Of a stretch of 64,000 bases of DNA, positions 17,431 to 26,662 are shown piece after piece; positions within the stretch are counted from its first letter, which is position 1; each line of letters opens with the position of its first letter. The stretch is from an uncultured Polycyclovorans sp. (lineage in GTDB: Bacteria > Pseudomonadota > Gammaproteobacteria > Nevskiales > Nevskiaceae), in the NCBI GenBank assembly GCA_936928855.1, contig CAKZHZ010000052.1:1-64000 (forward strand), in the 5' to 3' direction. Position numbers and translations under genes: made by a program. The notes beneath the pieces are model-generated. The model had not been told where the DNA came from and made no database searches. It saw only the letters and a list, made by a program, of their open reading frames with translations.

Positions 17431-18528
17431 TCAGTCGACCACTTCCAGCATGAGGTCGAGAGCCAGCCGGGCTGGCGTGGCCACCGCTTCCGGCACCCGG
17501 ATCCGGTTGACGACCTGACCGCTGACCAGATTGTCGAGACACCAGGCCAGGTGCTGTGGATCGGTGCGGAACATGGTCGAGCACATGCACACGGTCGGGC
17601 TCATGAATTCCACAGTGACGCCCTGTGGCTTCATCTCTTCCGCCAACCGGTTCACCAGATTGAGCTCCGTGCCCACCAGCCAATGGCTACCGGCAGCCGA
17701 AGCCCGTACGGTGCGCAGGATGTATTCGGTGCTGCCGACAAAGTCGGACTGCTCGCAGACCTCGAAGGCGTTCTCCGGGTGGCTGATGACCTGGCCGTTC
17801 GGCACCCGGGCACGGTACTGCTCGATATGCTGGGGCTTGAACATCTGATGCACCGAGCAGAAGCCCTTCCAGAGAATCATCTTCGCCTTGCGAATCTGCT
17901 CCGGGGTGGTGCCGCCCAGCGGCTTGCTGAAATCCCAGACCACCATCTCGTCCAGCGGAATCCCCATGTTGAAGGCGGTATACCGCCCCAGGTGCTGATC
18001 GGGGAAGAACAACACCTTCTCGCGGCGCGCAAAACTCCACTCGAGCACGGCCCGCGCGTTGGAACTGGTGCAGACGATGCCGCCATGCTCACCACAGAAG
18101 CCCTTGAGGTCGGCGGCGGAGTTGATGTAGGTCACCGGCGTCACCATCTCGTCGGGGTCCAGTACCTCCGACAGCTCCGACCAGCAGCGGCGCACCTTGA
18201 TCAGATTGGCCATATCCGCCATCGAACATCCTGCCGCGAGATCCGGCAGGATCACACTGCGACTGCCGCCGGTCACGATGTCGGCGACCTCGGCCATGAA
18301 GTGCACACCGCAGAACACGATGAATTCGGCATCGGTCTCCGCCGCCAGGCGCGACAGCTTCAGCGAATCGCCGGTGAAATCGGCATGGCGAAACACCTCA
18401 TCCCGCTGGTAGTGATGCCCCAGCACACAGAGCCTTTTGCCCAGCTTGCGCTTTGCCGCAACGATGCGGGCATCGCATTCACCGTCATCCAGCAGGTTGA
18501 ACTGATCGATCTTCAGTACGGCGGCCAT
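17431..18528 (-). CDS. nadA: Quinolinate synthase A
   Basis: This 365-residue protein shows CVLGHHYQRDEVFRHAD, FCGVHFMAEVADI, LPDLAAGCSMADM, GFCGEHGGIVCTSSNA and SPTVCMCSTMFRT, matching the NadA fold and its 4Fe-4S ligands. It condenses iminoaspartate with dihydroxyacetone phosphate to quinolinate in NAD synthesis. nadC lies about 10 kb away on the other strand, and nadB is not in the window. It is 26 bases downstream of a lipoprotein gene, so it could share that transcript. Confidence 0.95.
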   Translation of the reverse strand: MAAVLKIDQFNLLDDGECDARIVAAKRKLGKRLCVLGHHYQRDEVFRHADFTGDSLKLSRLAAETDAEFIVFCGVHFMAEVADIVTGGSRSVILPDLAAGCSMADMANLIKVRRCWSELSEVLDPDEMVTPVTYINSAADLKGFCGEHGGIVCTSSNARAVLEWSFARREKVLFFPDQHLGRYTAFNMGIPLDEMVVWDFSKPLGGTTPEQIRKAKMILWKGFCSVHQMFKPQHIEQYRARVPNGQVISHPENAFEVCEQSDFVGSTEYILRTVRASAAGSHWLVGTELNLVNRLAEEMKPQGVTVEFMSPTVCMCSTMFRTDPQHLAWCLDNLVSGQVVNRIRVPEAVATPARLALDLMLEVVD

Positions 18529-18554
18529 GGGATCTCCTGCGGCATTCAGCCGCG

Positions 18555-20015
18555 TCAGCCTTCCTCGTCATCGGCAGGCGGTTCCACGCACTCGGCGGTG
18601 TCGTCGTTGGCGAACAAGCGGGTTCTGACCTCGATTTCCGGGTCTGCAACCGGCACGGCGGTGATGAACGTACAGCCGGGGTCCTCCGTGACGATCTGGG
18701 ACAGGCCCGCCGTCGCCACGGCCGCACTGATCACCCCGACATCGGTATCACTGCTGGTCCAGCTGATATGCCGCGTGATGACCTGGGTCAGGGTGCTGAC
18801 CTCGTCTTCCAGCAGGAAGGTGCCGGTCCCGGTGAACTGCTGGCGCTCACCGAACGCGACGATCGGATCCTCGGGCGTCACCTCAAGTGTCTGCAGCGCC
18901 CCATCGACGATTTCCACCGTCAGGGTATTGCTGGTCCGCAGGGGGGGTGGCGTGGGGTCGCCTTCCTCGGGCGGCTCATCGCTGCCGTAGAGGGCCGTGA
19001 CTTCCAATGGCGCTTCGGTGACGTCAATCATCGACAGCAACCCTCGGATACCGAGAATGAAGCCTGCAAGCCCAGTGGGTTCGTCCTCTTCCGCCAGGCC
19101 CGGCTCGACCAGATCGAAACTGACGAAATTGGTGAGCTCCTGTGTACCATCCTCCGGATCGGCAAACTGCGCCGTCACCGAGAACTGCTCGCTGGTCCCC
19201 TTGACTCGGACGCCGTTGACAAGCGGGTCCCCGCTGTCCGGATCGGTTTCCTCGAACTCACGCGCCAGCGTCAGCGCATCAGGCACCTGAAACCCAACAT
19301 CAGCGGTCAGATCTTCGGGGTCAACCGTCCCCGGCAACTGCTCGAAATCGGCACATGCGGTCAGTGTCGCCTTGGCGGTCAGCCCTTCAGCCTCCGCCAA
19401 CGCCACCACTCGACCGGGCGTACCACCGCCATTGATACCCCCGACTTCGACGTCGACGGTCTCGCCCTGAGCATCCTCCAGTGTCCACAACACGCCTGAG
19501 GTGATATCGACTTCCTCGCCATCCTGGGTGGCAATGGCGCGAAAGTCGAAGCTGGTGCTGAGCGCCACAGTCTGCTGCTGTGGACGCACTTCGATGGCGT
19601 CCGGACCTCGCACTTCAACCGGAATCGTGTCGTTGAGATCGGAGTAGCGCACCGTCAGGGTCGCAGTCCCCGGCGCGATCGGCAGGAGGATCCCTTTGCG
19701 GTAAACGCTCTCGGGGCTGCCCGGAATTGCAAGCGTGCCGTCGCTCACCTTGAAAACCGACTCATCGCTGGACGAAAACTCGGTATCAAACCCAAGGAAA
19801 GCATCGTTCAGCAAATCGATCTGTGCATCATTGCTGAAGGTCAGCACGGCCTGCGGCCGCGCTTCGCTACATTGAAAGATCACCAACTCATCCGTCGAAC
19901 CGGTCGACCCATTGCGCAACTCCAGCGTGATGGGTCGATTGCCCTCATCAATATTGCAGCCGGCGACGACCAGCGTCGCCATCAGGGCGGTGATGCAGCG
20001 GGGGATCAGACGCAC
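18555..20015 (-). CDS. Predicted lipoprotein with Ig-like beta domains
   Basis: This 486-residue protein starts with GTG (VRLIPRCITALMATLVVAGC), a lipoprotein signal peptide with VAGC lipobox. GGAAGGAG lies eight bases upstream, which decides this start over a longer frame. The mature part is acidic, repetitive and beta-rich, with several segments of the bacterial Ig-like type (for example VEVRGPDAIEVRPQQQTV and TLEVTPEDPIVAFGERQ). The C-terminus is acidic (PPADDEEG). It sits between aspS (19 bases away) and nadA on the same strand. Function unknown; surface or periplasmic structure is inferred. Confidence 0.8.
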   Translation of the reverse strand: MRLIPRCITALMATLVVAGCNIDEGNRPITLELRNGSTGSTDELVIFQCSEARPQAVLTFSNDAQIDLLNDAFLGFDTEFSSSDESVFKVSDGTLAIPGSPESVYRKGILLPIAPGTATLTVRYSDLNDTIPVEVRGPDAIEVRPQQQTVALSTSFDFRAIATQDGEEVDITSGVLWTLEDAQGETVDVEVGGINGGGTPGRVVALAEAEGLTAKATLTACADFEQLPGTVDPEDLTADVGFQVPDALTLAREFEETDPDSGDPLVNGVRVKGTSEQFSVTAQFADPEDGTQELTNFVSFDLVEPGLAEEDEPTGLAGFILGIRGLLSMIDVTEAPLEVTALYGSDEPPEEGDPTPPPLRTSNTLTVEIVDGALQTLEVTPEDPIVAFGERQQFTGTGTFLLEDEVSTLTQVITRHISWTSSDTDVGVISAAVATAGLSQIVTEDPGCTFITAVPVADPEIEVRTRLFANDDTAECVEPPADDEEG

Positions 20016-20034
20016 AGCGTGGACTCCTTCCAGT

Positions 20035-21837
20035 TCAGGCGGCAGGCTCAGTCGTTGCCTGCGGGGTACGCGGGGCGGCCGGCCGAATGTGCAGTTCGCG
20101 CAGCTGGCGGCTGTCCACCACACCCGGCGCGCGGGTGAGCGGACAGTGGGCCGTCTGCGTCTTCGGAAACGCGATGACATCGCGGATCGAGCTACCACCG
20201 GCCATCAGCATCACCATGCGGTCGATACCAATCGCCAGCCCGCCATGCGGGGGGGCGCCGAACGACAGCGCCTCCAGCAAAAAGCCAAACTTCTCGGCCT
20301 GCTCCTCTGGGGTAATACCCAACAGGTCGAAGACAGCCTGCTGGATCTCGGGGCGATGGATACGCACCGACCCGCCACCCAGCTCGATCCCGTTGACGAC
20401 GATGTCATACCCCTGCGACACCGCGCTGGCCGGGTCGTTCCGCAGGCCTTCGGCAGAATCGACACGCGGCGCGGTAAAGGGATGATGCGGGCTGATCCAG
20501 CGATTGTCCTGGTCATCCCACTCGAACATCGGCCAGTCCACCACCCACAGGGCTTTCCACCCCGGCTGCGTGATGCCGAGATCGTTGCCCACCTTCAACC
20601 GCAGTGCCCCGAGGGCATCGCACACCACCTGAAAACGGTCGGCCCCGAAGAACAGGATGTCGCCGTTGGCAGCGCCCGTGCGCTCGACGATGCCGGCCAG
20701 CGCAGCGTCAGAGAGGTTCTTGACAATGGGGGACTGCAAACCTTCGCGCCCGGCGGCCACATCATTGACCTTGATCCACGCCAGCCCGCGTGCGCCATAC
20801 TGACCGACAAACGCGGTGTATTTGTCGATTTCGCCTCGGCTGAGCTTTTCACCACCTCCAGGCACACGCAGCACGGTCACCCGGCACTTGGGGTCCTTGG
20901 CGGGGTTGGCGAATACCTTGAAATCCGAATCCGCCACCAGGTCCTTGATCTCGATCAGCTCGAGCGGGTTGCGCAGGTCGGGCTTGTCAGAGCCGAACCG
21001 GGCCATCGCCTCGGCATAGGCCATCCTCGGAAGGGCGCCCAGCTCCACGTCCAGAACGGATTTCCAGAGATCGACAACCAACCCTTCGACCAGGGCCATG
21101 ATGGCCTCCATGTCGAGGAAGGACGTCTCGATATCCAGCTGGGTGAACTCGGGCTGGCGGTCCGCCCGCAAATCTTCGTCACGGAAGCAGCGGGCGATCT
21201 GGTAATAGCGGTCCAGGCCGGACATCATGAGCAGCTGCTTGAACAGCTGGGGCGACTGCGGCAGGGCAAAGAACTGCCCCGGATGGGTGCGTGAGGGCAC
21301 CAGATAGTCGCGCGCGCCTTCCGGCGTCGCCCGCGTCAGGATGGGCGTTTCAACATCGACGAAACCGTGATCGTCCATGAAGTCGCGAATCTGCTTGAGC
21401 ACGCGGTGACGCAGCCGCAGGTTCTTCTGCATCTGCGGCCGGCGCAGATCGATGTACCGGAAGCGCAGCCGGGTATCCTCACCGACCGCATCGTCGTCGA
21501 GATGGAACGGCGGCGTCTCGGCACGGTTCAGCAGGGTGACGGACTTGCCCAGCAACTCCACCTGACCGCTGGCCAGATTGGCGTTCTCGGTCCCCTGCGG
21601 CCGCGGACGCACACGCCCGGTGATGCTGACCACGTATTCCGAGCGCAGCCGGTCGGCAGACGCGAAAGCGTCCACCGTATCGGGGTCGAACACACACTGC
21701 AGCAAGCCTTCGCGGTCACGCAGGTCTATGAAAATCACCCCGCCGTGGTCACGCCGACGGTGCACCCAGCCGGCAACCGTCACGGTTTCGCCGTCCAGGT
21801 CACGGGTGACCTGACCGCAATAATGAGTCCGCATCAT
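20035..21837 (-). CDS. aspS: Aspartyl-tRNA synthetase
   Basis: This 600-residue class II synthetase begins MMRTHYCGQVTRDLDG, with an N-terminal OB domain containing VAGWVHRRRDHGGVIF. Motif 2 (CFRDEDLRADRQPEFTQLD) and motif 3 (GLAIGIDRMVML) are intact, and the bacterial insertion domain is present. It ends near GSSIRDVIAFPKTQTA. It follows DUF502 by 116 bases, an arrangement common in gammaproteobacteria. Whether it also charges tRNA-Asn is not visible here. Confidence 0.97.
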   Translation of the reverse strand: MMRTHYCGQVTRDLDGETVTVAGWVHRRRDHGGVIFIDLRDREGLLQCVFDPDTVDAFASADRLRSEYVVSITGRVRPRPQGTENANLASGQVELLGKSVTLLNRAETPPFHLDDDAVGEDTRLRFRYIDLRRPQMQKNLRLRHRVLKQIRDFMDDHGFVDVETPILTRATPEGARDYLVPSRTHPGQFFALPQSPQLFKQLLMMSGLDRYYQIARCFRDEDLRADRQPEFTQLDIETSFLDMEAIMALVEGLVVDLWKSVLDVELGALPRMAYAEAMARFGSDKPDLRNPLELIEIKDLVADSDFKVFANPAKDPKCRVTVLRVPGGGEKLSRGEIDKYTAFVGQYGARGLAWIKVNDVAAGREGLQSPIVKNLSDAALAGIVERTGAANGDILFFGADRFQVVCDALGALRLKVGNDLGITQPGWKALWVVDWPMFEWDDQDNRWISPHHPFTAPRVDSAEGLRNDPASAVSQGYDIVVNGIELGGGSVRIHRPEIQQAVFDLLGITPEEQAEKFGFLLEALSFGAPPHGGLAIGIDRMVMLMAGGSSIRDVIAFPKTQTAHCPLTRAPGVVDSRQLRELHIRPAAPRTPQATTEPAA

Positions 21838-21953
21838 GTGGAAAAACTGGCCCCAGATTCAGGAAGGCAGCTGCGCGTGGGCAGCCGCAAAGCATGCAAG
21901 TTTAGCTCGATTTGGTCGCGACGGCGCGTTGTGCGAGGCGGACACACACGGCT

Positions 21954-22583
21954 TCAGTCGCCGGCCGAGGCCACCTCGGGTGACGACGGGCGGGCAGCGG
22001 CATGCTCCGGCGTCACCACGCCCAGCGAAATGATCAAGCGCATGGCCTCCTCGACCGTCATATCCAGCCACAGCACCTCACTGCGCGGCACCATCACGAT
22101 GTAGCCGGAGGTGGGGTTGGGCGTGGTCGGCACGAAACAGGTGAGCACGGTTTCGGCGGTCTTCTGCTGCACCTCGCCAATCGGCTCGCCCGTCACGAAG
22201 GCGATGCTCCAGATCCCTTTGCGCGGATACTCGATCATGATGGGCTGACGAAACGCCGTCGAAGTCTCGGAAAACACGGTCTCCGCCAGCTTCTTGATCC
22301 CGCCGTAGACCGAGCGGATCAGCGGGATGCGCCCCAGCAGGGATTCGCCCCAACCCAGCGCCCGCCGCCCCACGAAATTGGCGGCAAACGCACCGGTCCC
22401 GAGCACCAGCACCAGGGACAGGATCACCCCCAACCCGGGAATCTGCGGCCGCCAGGCGGCCGGAATCAGGATCAGACTGGCATCCAGCATCCCCATCAGG
22501 AAGCGGATCACCACCAGGGTGGCGCCCAATGGCAACCAGACCAGCAAGCCGGCGATGAACCACTTCCTCAACAGACTTTGCAC
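21954..22583 (-). CDS. DUF502 family membrane protein
   Basis: This 209-residue protein starts with a transmembrane helix (WFIAGLLVWLPLGATLVV), has a second one (VILSLVLVLGTGAFAANFVG), then the DUF502 features RIPLIRSVYGGIKKLAETV and CFVPTTPNPTSGYIVMVPR. The family is widespread and undefined. It lies between fmdB (18 bases) and aspS (116 bases), a recurring neighbourhood. The tail is low-complexity. Confidence 0.88.
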   Translation of the reverse strand: MQSLLRKWFIAGLLVWLPLGATLVVIRFLMGMLDASLILIPAAWRPQIPGLGVILSLVLVLGTGAFAANFVGRRALGWGESLLGRIPLIRSVYGGIKKLAETVFSETSTAFRQPIMIEYPRKGIWSIAFVTGEPIGEVQQKTAETVLTCFVPTTPNPTSGYIVMVPRSEVLWLDMTVEEAMRLIISLGVVTPEHAAARPSSPEVASAGD

Positions 22584-22601
22584 GTGTGACTCCTGAGGCG
22601 C

Positions 22602-22925
22602 TCAGCTGGCGCTGGGTGTGGGTGTGGGACTGGGAGAGGGTGTTGATGCCGCGGCCGACTTCTCGGCCGGCTTCTCGGCGGGCTTGTCTGCTGGTTTGTC
22701 GGCCTTCTCGGGTGCCTTGTCTGAAACCAGATTGCGCTGGTTGTCCTTCTTGAAATCGGTTTCGTACCACCCCCCGCCCTTCAATCGGAAAGCGGCGGCG
22801 GATACCTGCCGCTCCAGCCGCTGGTCGGGGCAATCCGCACAATGCACCTCGGGTGTTTCGGACATCTTGTGGATCACTTCACGGCCCTGGCCGCAGCGGG
22901 GGCAACTGTATTCATAGATCGGCAT
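22602..22925 (-). CDS. FmdB-family zinc ribbon protein with Pro/Lys/Ala-rich tail
   Basis: This 107-residue protein starts MPIYEYSCPRCGQGREVIHK, with the second cysteine pair in VHCADCPDQRLERQVS, the hallmark of FmdB regulatory proteins. The start at 22925 is preferred over a longer open frame because MPIYEY is the family N-terminus. After residue about 65 it becomes a low-complexity Lys/Pro/Ala tail (KPADKPAEKPAEK), then Ser/Pro repeats. Role unknown. It precedes DUF502 by 18 bases. The tail is likely disordered. Confidence 0.85.
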   Translation of the reverse strand: MPIYEYSCPRCGQGREVIHKMSETPEVHCADCPDQRLERQVSAAAFRLKGGGWYETDFKKDNQRNLVSDKAPEKADKPADKPAEKPAEKSAAASTPSPSPTPTPSAS

Positions 22926-23052
22926 GGTCGGCACTTCGATTGAGACAACGGCTGCAAAGCTGGGTTCACCTCCGGGCAATTCAAGAGGCATGCCTGTATC
23001 GCGCCCGGGGCGCACAGCATAGCGGCTTCACGCGTACACTCCGCAGCCCATC

Positions 23053-23937
23053 ATGTCGCCCCCTACCACCCTTCGTCGCGGCGCCCTCTACGCCATCCAG
23101 GCTGCAGCGGGGTTTTCGCTCGCCGGCGCGCTCATCAAGGCGGCTTCAGCCGAACTGCCCAACGAAGTGATCGTGTTCGCCCGCTGCGCGGTGGGGCTGC
23201 TGGCCCTGCTTCCCTGGGTGCTGCGAACCGGGGTGCGCACCGCAGTCGCCACCCGCCGCTGGCGAGGACACCTGTTGCGTGCCGGCTTCGGCGTCTGCGC
23301 GATGTACTGCTTCTTCTACGCCATCGCGCACCTGAATCTGGCCGAAGCGATGCTGCTGACCTATTCCACACCTCTGTGGATCCCGTTTATCGCCTGGGCC
23401 TGGATCGGTGAGCGCCCTCCGTGGCTGATCTGGCCCGCCAGCCTCATCGGCATGCTCGGCATCGCGCTCATCGTGCAGCCCGGCGGCCATCCCGTGGATC
23501 CTCAGGCCGGCATGGTCGGAGCCGCGTCCGGCCTGTTGGCCGCCTGCGCCATGGTCGGCATCCGCCGCATCTCCGACACCGAACCAGCGGCCCGCATCGT
23601 CTTCTATTTCGGGCTGCTGTCGACCCTGATCACGGCGGTGCCCCTGCTCTGGGCCTGGCAGACCCCCAGCCCTCGGGGCGCGCTGCTGTTGATCGGCGCC
23701 GGCCTGTTCGCCACTCATGCGCAGCTGAACCTGACGCGCGCCTATGGTTGCGCGCCTGCCGCACTGATCGGCCCATTCACCTATCTGTCGGTGGTCTTCG
23801 CAGGAGGCATCGCCTGGCTGCTGTGGGACGAGACACTGGACCTGCTGTCGCTGGGAGGCGTGGTGCTGGTCATTCTCACCTGCGTGCTGGCCGGCATTGC
23901 CGGCCGCGCCCCACGTCGCGTCCCGCCGCCGGTCTGA
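23053..23937 (+). CDS. DMT-superfamily (EamA) transporter
   Basis: This 294-residue membrane protein has about ten hydrophobic segments in two EamA halves: AAAGFSLAGALIKAA and MYCFFYAIAHLNLAEAMLL in the first, and FATHAQLNLTRAYGCAPAAL plus a final segment GVVLVILTCVLAGIAG in the second. Such exporters move amino acids, metabolites or drugs; the substrate is not apparent. It diverges from fmdB and converges on the CinA-like gene with no gap: its TGA is directly followed by the opposing stop (TGATCA). Confidence 0.9.
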   Translation: MSPPTTLRRGALYAIQAAAGFSLAGALIKAASAELPNEVIVFARCAVGLLALLPWVLRTGVRTAVATRRWRGHLLRAGFGVCAMYCFFYAIAHLNLAEAMLLTYSTPLWIPFIAWAWIGERPPWLIWPASLIGMLGIALIVQPGGHPVDPQAGMVGAASGLLAACAMVGIRRISDTEPAARIVFYFGLLSTLITAVPLLWAWQTPSPRGALLLIGAGLFATHAQLNLTRAYGCAPAALIGPFTYLSVVFAGGIAWLLWDETLDLLSLGGVVLVILTCVLAGIAGRAPRRVPPPV

Positions 23938-24705
23938 TCAGGGCGGCGGGGCCAGGGGTTCGTGCTGCAGCGCCGGAAAATCCCGCCGTACCGCAACCTC
24001 GAAGTCGTGATAGGCCGCCGCCGCGAGCGTGGGGGTGCCCCGGAACCCGAATTCGATATGACGGGGTCGCCCCGGCTCTCCACGGCTGGGCAGGCTGGAC
24101 AGCTGCAGGCCCGGGTGGCGGGCCAGCAAGTCTTCCATCAGCGTCAGCAAGTCGCCTTCCGCCGCCGTGCCCACCACCCGCAAGCGATACTCGACGGGTG
24201 GTGCCGCATCGTGCAGGTGTCCGTAGCGCTGGTCCAGCACCCACTCGAGCATCGGCCAGGCCATTTCCGGGAAACCCGGCACGAAGTGCGCGTGCTCCAT
24301 CGAGAACCCCGACACGCGATTCACCGGATTGGGGATCAGGGCCGCGCCCGCCGGAAAGTCGGCCATGAGCACCCGATGGGGCCGCGCGCGCTCCCCGTAC
24401 TCCGCGATGATCAGCGCTTCAGCCTCCGGGTGCCGAAGCAACGGCTGTTCGTAGGCGGCGGCGGCAGCCTGTCGTGTGCGGTCGTCCGGAGTCGCTCCGA
24501 TGCCGCCGCAGCTCAACACCAGTTGGCCGGCGGACCGGGCCACCTTCAGCGCCTCGGCGATCTGCGCCTCATCGTCGCCAAGGAAGCTGGCCTGGTGCAG
24601 AAACAGGCCGCGCTGCCGCAATACGGTGATGAGGTGCGGCAGGTGCTTGTCCTGCCGCTTGCCCCTCAGAATCTCGTCACCAATGACCAGCAGGGTGATG
24701 TCCAT
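23938..24705 (-). CDS. Molybdopterin-binding domain protein (CinA N-terminal-like)
   Basis: This 255-residue protein has the MoaB/Mog-like fold of CinA: TLLVIGDEILRGKRQDKH, then VLSCGGIGATPDDRTRQA in place of the usual SGGLGPTPDD, and GFSMEHAHFVPGFPEMAWPM. It lacks the C-terminal nicotinamide-nucleotide amidase domain of full-length CinA. Activity is uncertain. It starts 18 bases after the icd stop, so the two are likely co-transcribed. Confidence 0.85.
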   Translation of the reverse strand: MDITLLVIGDEILRGKRQDKHLPHLITVLRQRGLFLHQASFLGDDEAQIAEALKVARSAGQLVLSCGGIGATPDDRTRQAAAAAYEQPLLRHPEAEALIIAEYGERARPHRVLMADFPAGAALIPNPVNRVSGFSMEHAHFVPGFPEMAWPMLEWVLDQRYGHLHDAAPPVEYRLRVVGTAAEGDLLTLMEDLLARHPGLQLSSLPSRGEPGRPRHIEFGFRGTPTLAAAAYHDFEVAVRRDFPALQHEPLAPPP

Positions 24706-24723
24706 GGACAGCCCCGCCCACGA

Positions 24724-26496
24724 TCAGTTGGCGTCAACCGCCCAGCCGAACTTGTCGACGGTATCGAAGATGTCCTGCTCGGTGACGATGCCGATGATGC
24801 GGTCGCCCTGGCTGACCGGCAGCCGCGAGTAATTCCGCTCGGTGATGATCCGGGCCGCCTCGCGGATCGAGGTCTCGGCCGACACCGATTCCACCGGGCG
24901 GGTGGCCACCTCTTCGATCCGGGTGGTGGCGGGATTGCGCGAGCCGCGAACGATCTTGGTGACGATGTCACGACGGGTGAGGATGCCCCACTCGCCCGCG
25001 GCATTTGGCTCCACCACCACCGAGCTGACGTCGTTCTCGGTCATCACGTGCATGGCCTGTTCCACCGTCTCGGCATCGGTCACCGTGATCAGGGCGCGGG
25101 TCATCAGATCGCCCACGGTGTGCGGCACGCGACCGGTATCGAGCATCTCTTCCATCGGCTGCAGCAGGCGGCGGATCTCGCGCTGCTTGCGCTCCTTGGC
25201 CAGCTGTTCCTGCTGGGCGCGGCGCTTGGCCTCGACGTCGACACCGCCCTCGATGCGCTCGATCAGGGCATCAGCAAACTGGCTGGTGCCGACCTCGGTG
25301 GCGCCGTCAATCTGACGCGCGAAGTCATAGGTGACAATGCCGTCGAGCACCACTTCCGGGTACACCAGGGTGATCAGGTCAGCGGCTTCCTTCCAGCCCA
25401 TGTACTCCAGCATCATGACGCCGGAGAACAGCAGTGATCCGGGGTTGACCTTGTTCAGGTTGGCGTACTTCGGCGCCGTGCCGTGGGTTGCCTCGAAGAC
25501 CGCCACATGGTCGGCGATGTTGGCGCCGGGCGCGATCCCCACCCCGCCCACTTCGGCGGCAATGGCGTCGGACAGATAGTCACCATTCAGGTTCATGGTG
25601 GCCAGCACATCGAACTCTTCGGGGCGCAGCAGCATCATCTGGAACATGATGTCGGCGATGCGGTCCTTGACCACGATCTTGCCTTCCGGCTGCTTGCCCT
25701 TGTACTCGTTGTAGAGCTGCTCTTCGGTAATGGTGACGCTGCCGAACTCATCACGCGCCACTTCGTAGCCCCAGTTCCGGAAGGCCCCTTCCGTGAACTT
25801 CATGATGTTGCCCTTGTGCACCAGCGTCACCGACTCACGACCGTTGTCGATGGCGTACTGGATGGCCTTGCGCACCAGACGCTTGGAGCCGAACTCGGAG
25901 ATCGGCTTGATGCCCAGGCCGGCGCCGTCGAAGAACTTGGCCTTCATCTCTTCGCGAAGGAACTTGGCCACTTTCTCGTTTTCGGGCGTGCCGGTCTTGT
26001 ACTCGATGCCGGCATAGACGTCCTCGGTGTTCTCACGAAAGATCACCACGTCCACCTTGCCCGGATTCTTCAGCGGACTGGGGACCCCGGCATAGTGGCG
26101 GACCGGCCGTACGCAGGCGTAGAGGTCGAGATCCTGCCGCAGGGCCACGTTGAGGCTGCGGAAACCGCCGCCCACCGGCGTCGTCAACGGCCCCTTGATC
26201 GATACCACCAGATCCTTGAGCGCCACCAGGGTTTCGTCTGGGCAGTAGTTACCGTCGTAGAGCTTGGCCGCCTTCTCGCCGAGGTAGGTCTCACACCACT
26301 GGATCTTGCGGCGCCCGCCGTAGGCCTTGGCCACCGCGGCATCCCAGATGCGAAGGCAGGCCTTGGTGATGTCGGGGCCGATGCCATCCCCCTCCACATA
26401 CCCGACGATCGGCTGGTCCGGCACATGAAGACGACCCTCGCGGATCGTGATCTTTTCGCCTTGGGAGGGGATCTTGATGTGCCGATATTCAGTCAT
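24724..26496 (-). CDS. icd: NADP-type isocitrate dehydrogenase fused to C-terminal tandem CBS domains
   Basis: This 590-residue protein holds a complete isocitrate dehydrogenase (about residues 1-416), a charged helical linker (418-452, KRRAQQEQLAKERKQREI), then CBS1 (about 457-515) and CBS2 (523-580). E. coli-type icd is about 416 residues and ends where the linker starts. GGGFRSLNVALR retains the serine (S114) phosphorylated by AceK in E. coli. The NADP-specific residues are visible: Lys343, Tyr344, Val350, Tyr390 and Arg394. LNGDYLSD carries metal aspartates. The CBS pair usually binds adenine nucleotides; allosteric control of isocitrate oxidation is inferred. It follows an extended -10 promoter and precedes the CinA-like gene. 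Confidence 0.96.
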   Translation of the reverse strand: MTEYRHIKIPSQGEKITIREGRLHVPDQPIVGYVEGDGIGPDITKACLRIWDAAVAKAYGGRRKIQWCETYLGEKAAKLYDGNYCPDETLVALKDLVVSIKGPLTTPVGGGFRSLNVALRQDLDLYACVRPVRHYAGVPSPLKNPGKVDVVIFRENTEDVYAGIEYKTGTPENEKVAKFLREEMKAKFFDGAGLGIKPISEFGSKRLVRKAIQYAIDNGRESVTLVHKGNIMKFTEGAFRNWGYEVARDEFGSVTITEEQLYNEYKGKQPEGKIVVKDRIADIMFQMMLLRPEEFDVLATMNLNGDYLSDAIAAEVGGVGIAPGANIADHVAVFEATHGTAPKYANLNKVNPGSLLFSGVMMLEYMGWKEAADLITLVYPEVVLDGIVTYDFARQIDGATEVGTSQFADALIERIEGGVDVEAKRRAQQEQLAKERKQREIRRLLQPMEEMLDTGRVPHTVGDLMTRALITVTDAETVEQAMHVMTENDVSSVVVEPNAAGEWGILTRRDIVTKIVRGSRNPATTRIEEVATRPVESVSAETSIREAARIITERNYSRLPVSQGDRIIGIVTEQDIFDTVDKFGWAVDAN

Positions 26497-26544
26497 GGGG
26501 TGGCGGCTCCTGTCCGTCGCGTGGGAAGCATCATTGTTTGGCCG

Positions 26545-26553
26545 ATCATAGCA
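26545..26553 (-). promoter_or_regulatory. Extended -10 promoter of icd
   Basis: On the minus strand TGCTATGAT gives a TGn-extended -10 element (TATGAT at 26550-26545) about 50 bases before the icd ATG. No good -35 is present at 17 bases, as is usual for extended -10 promoters. Confidence 0.45.
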
Positions 26554-26613
26554 TCGGCAGGGCGCCGGACGATTGCACTTTGGGCGGACGAAAGCCTGAC
26601 ACCGGCCGGGACC

Positions 26614-26641
26614 AAAAAAAACGCCCGCAGAAAGCGGGCGT
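26614..26641 (-). terminator. Intrinsic terminator downstream of grxD
   Basis: The stem ACGCCCGC/GCGGGCGT (26621-26628 and 26634-26641) with a 5-base loop is followed on the minus strand by eight T. It insulates grxD from icd. Confidence 0.88.
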
Positions 26642-26662
26642 TTGGGCTCAGCGACTGCGTCT

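Noticed and set aside
17368..18990. Rightward frame of 540 codons opposite nadA
   Set aside because: Antisense to nadA and the lipoprotein, with no family pattern.
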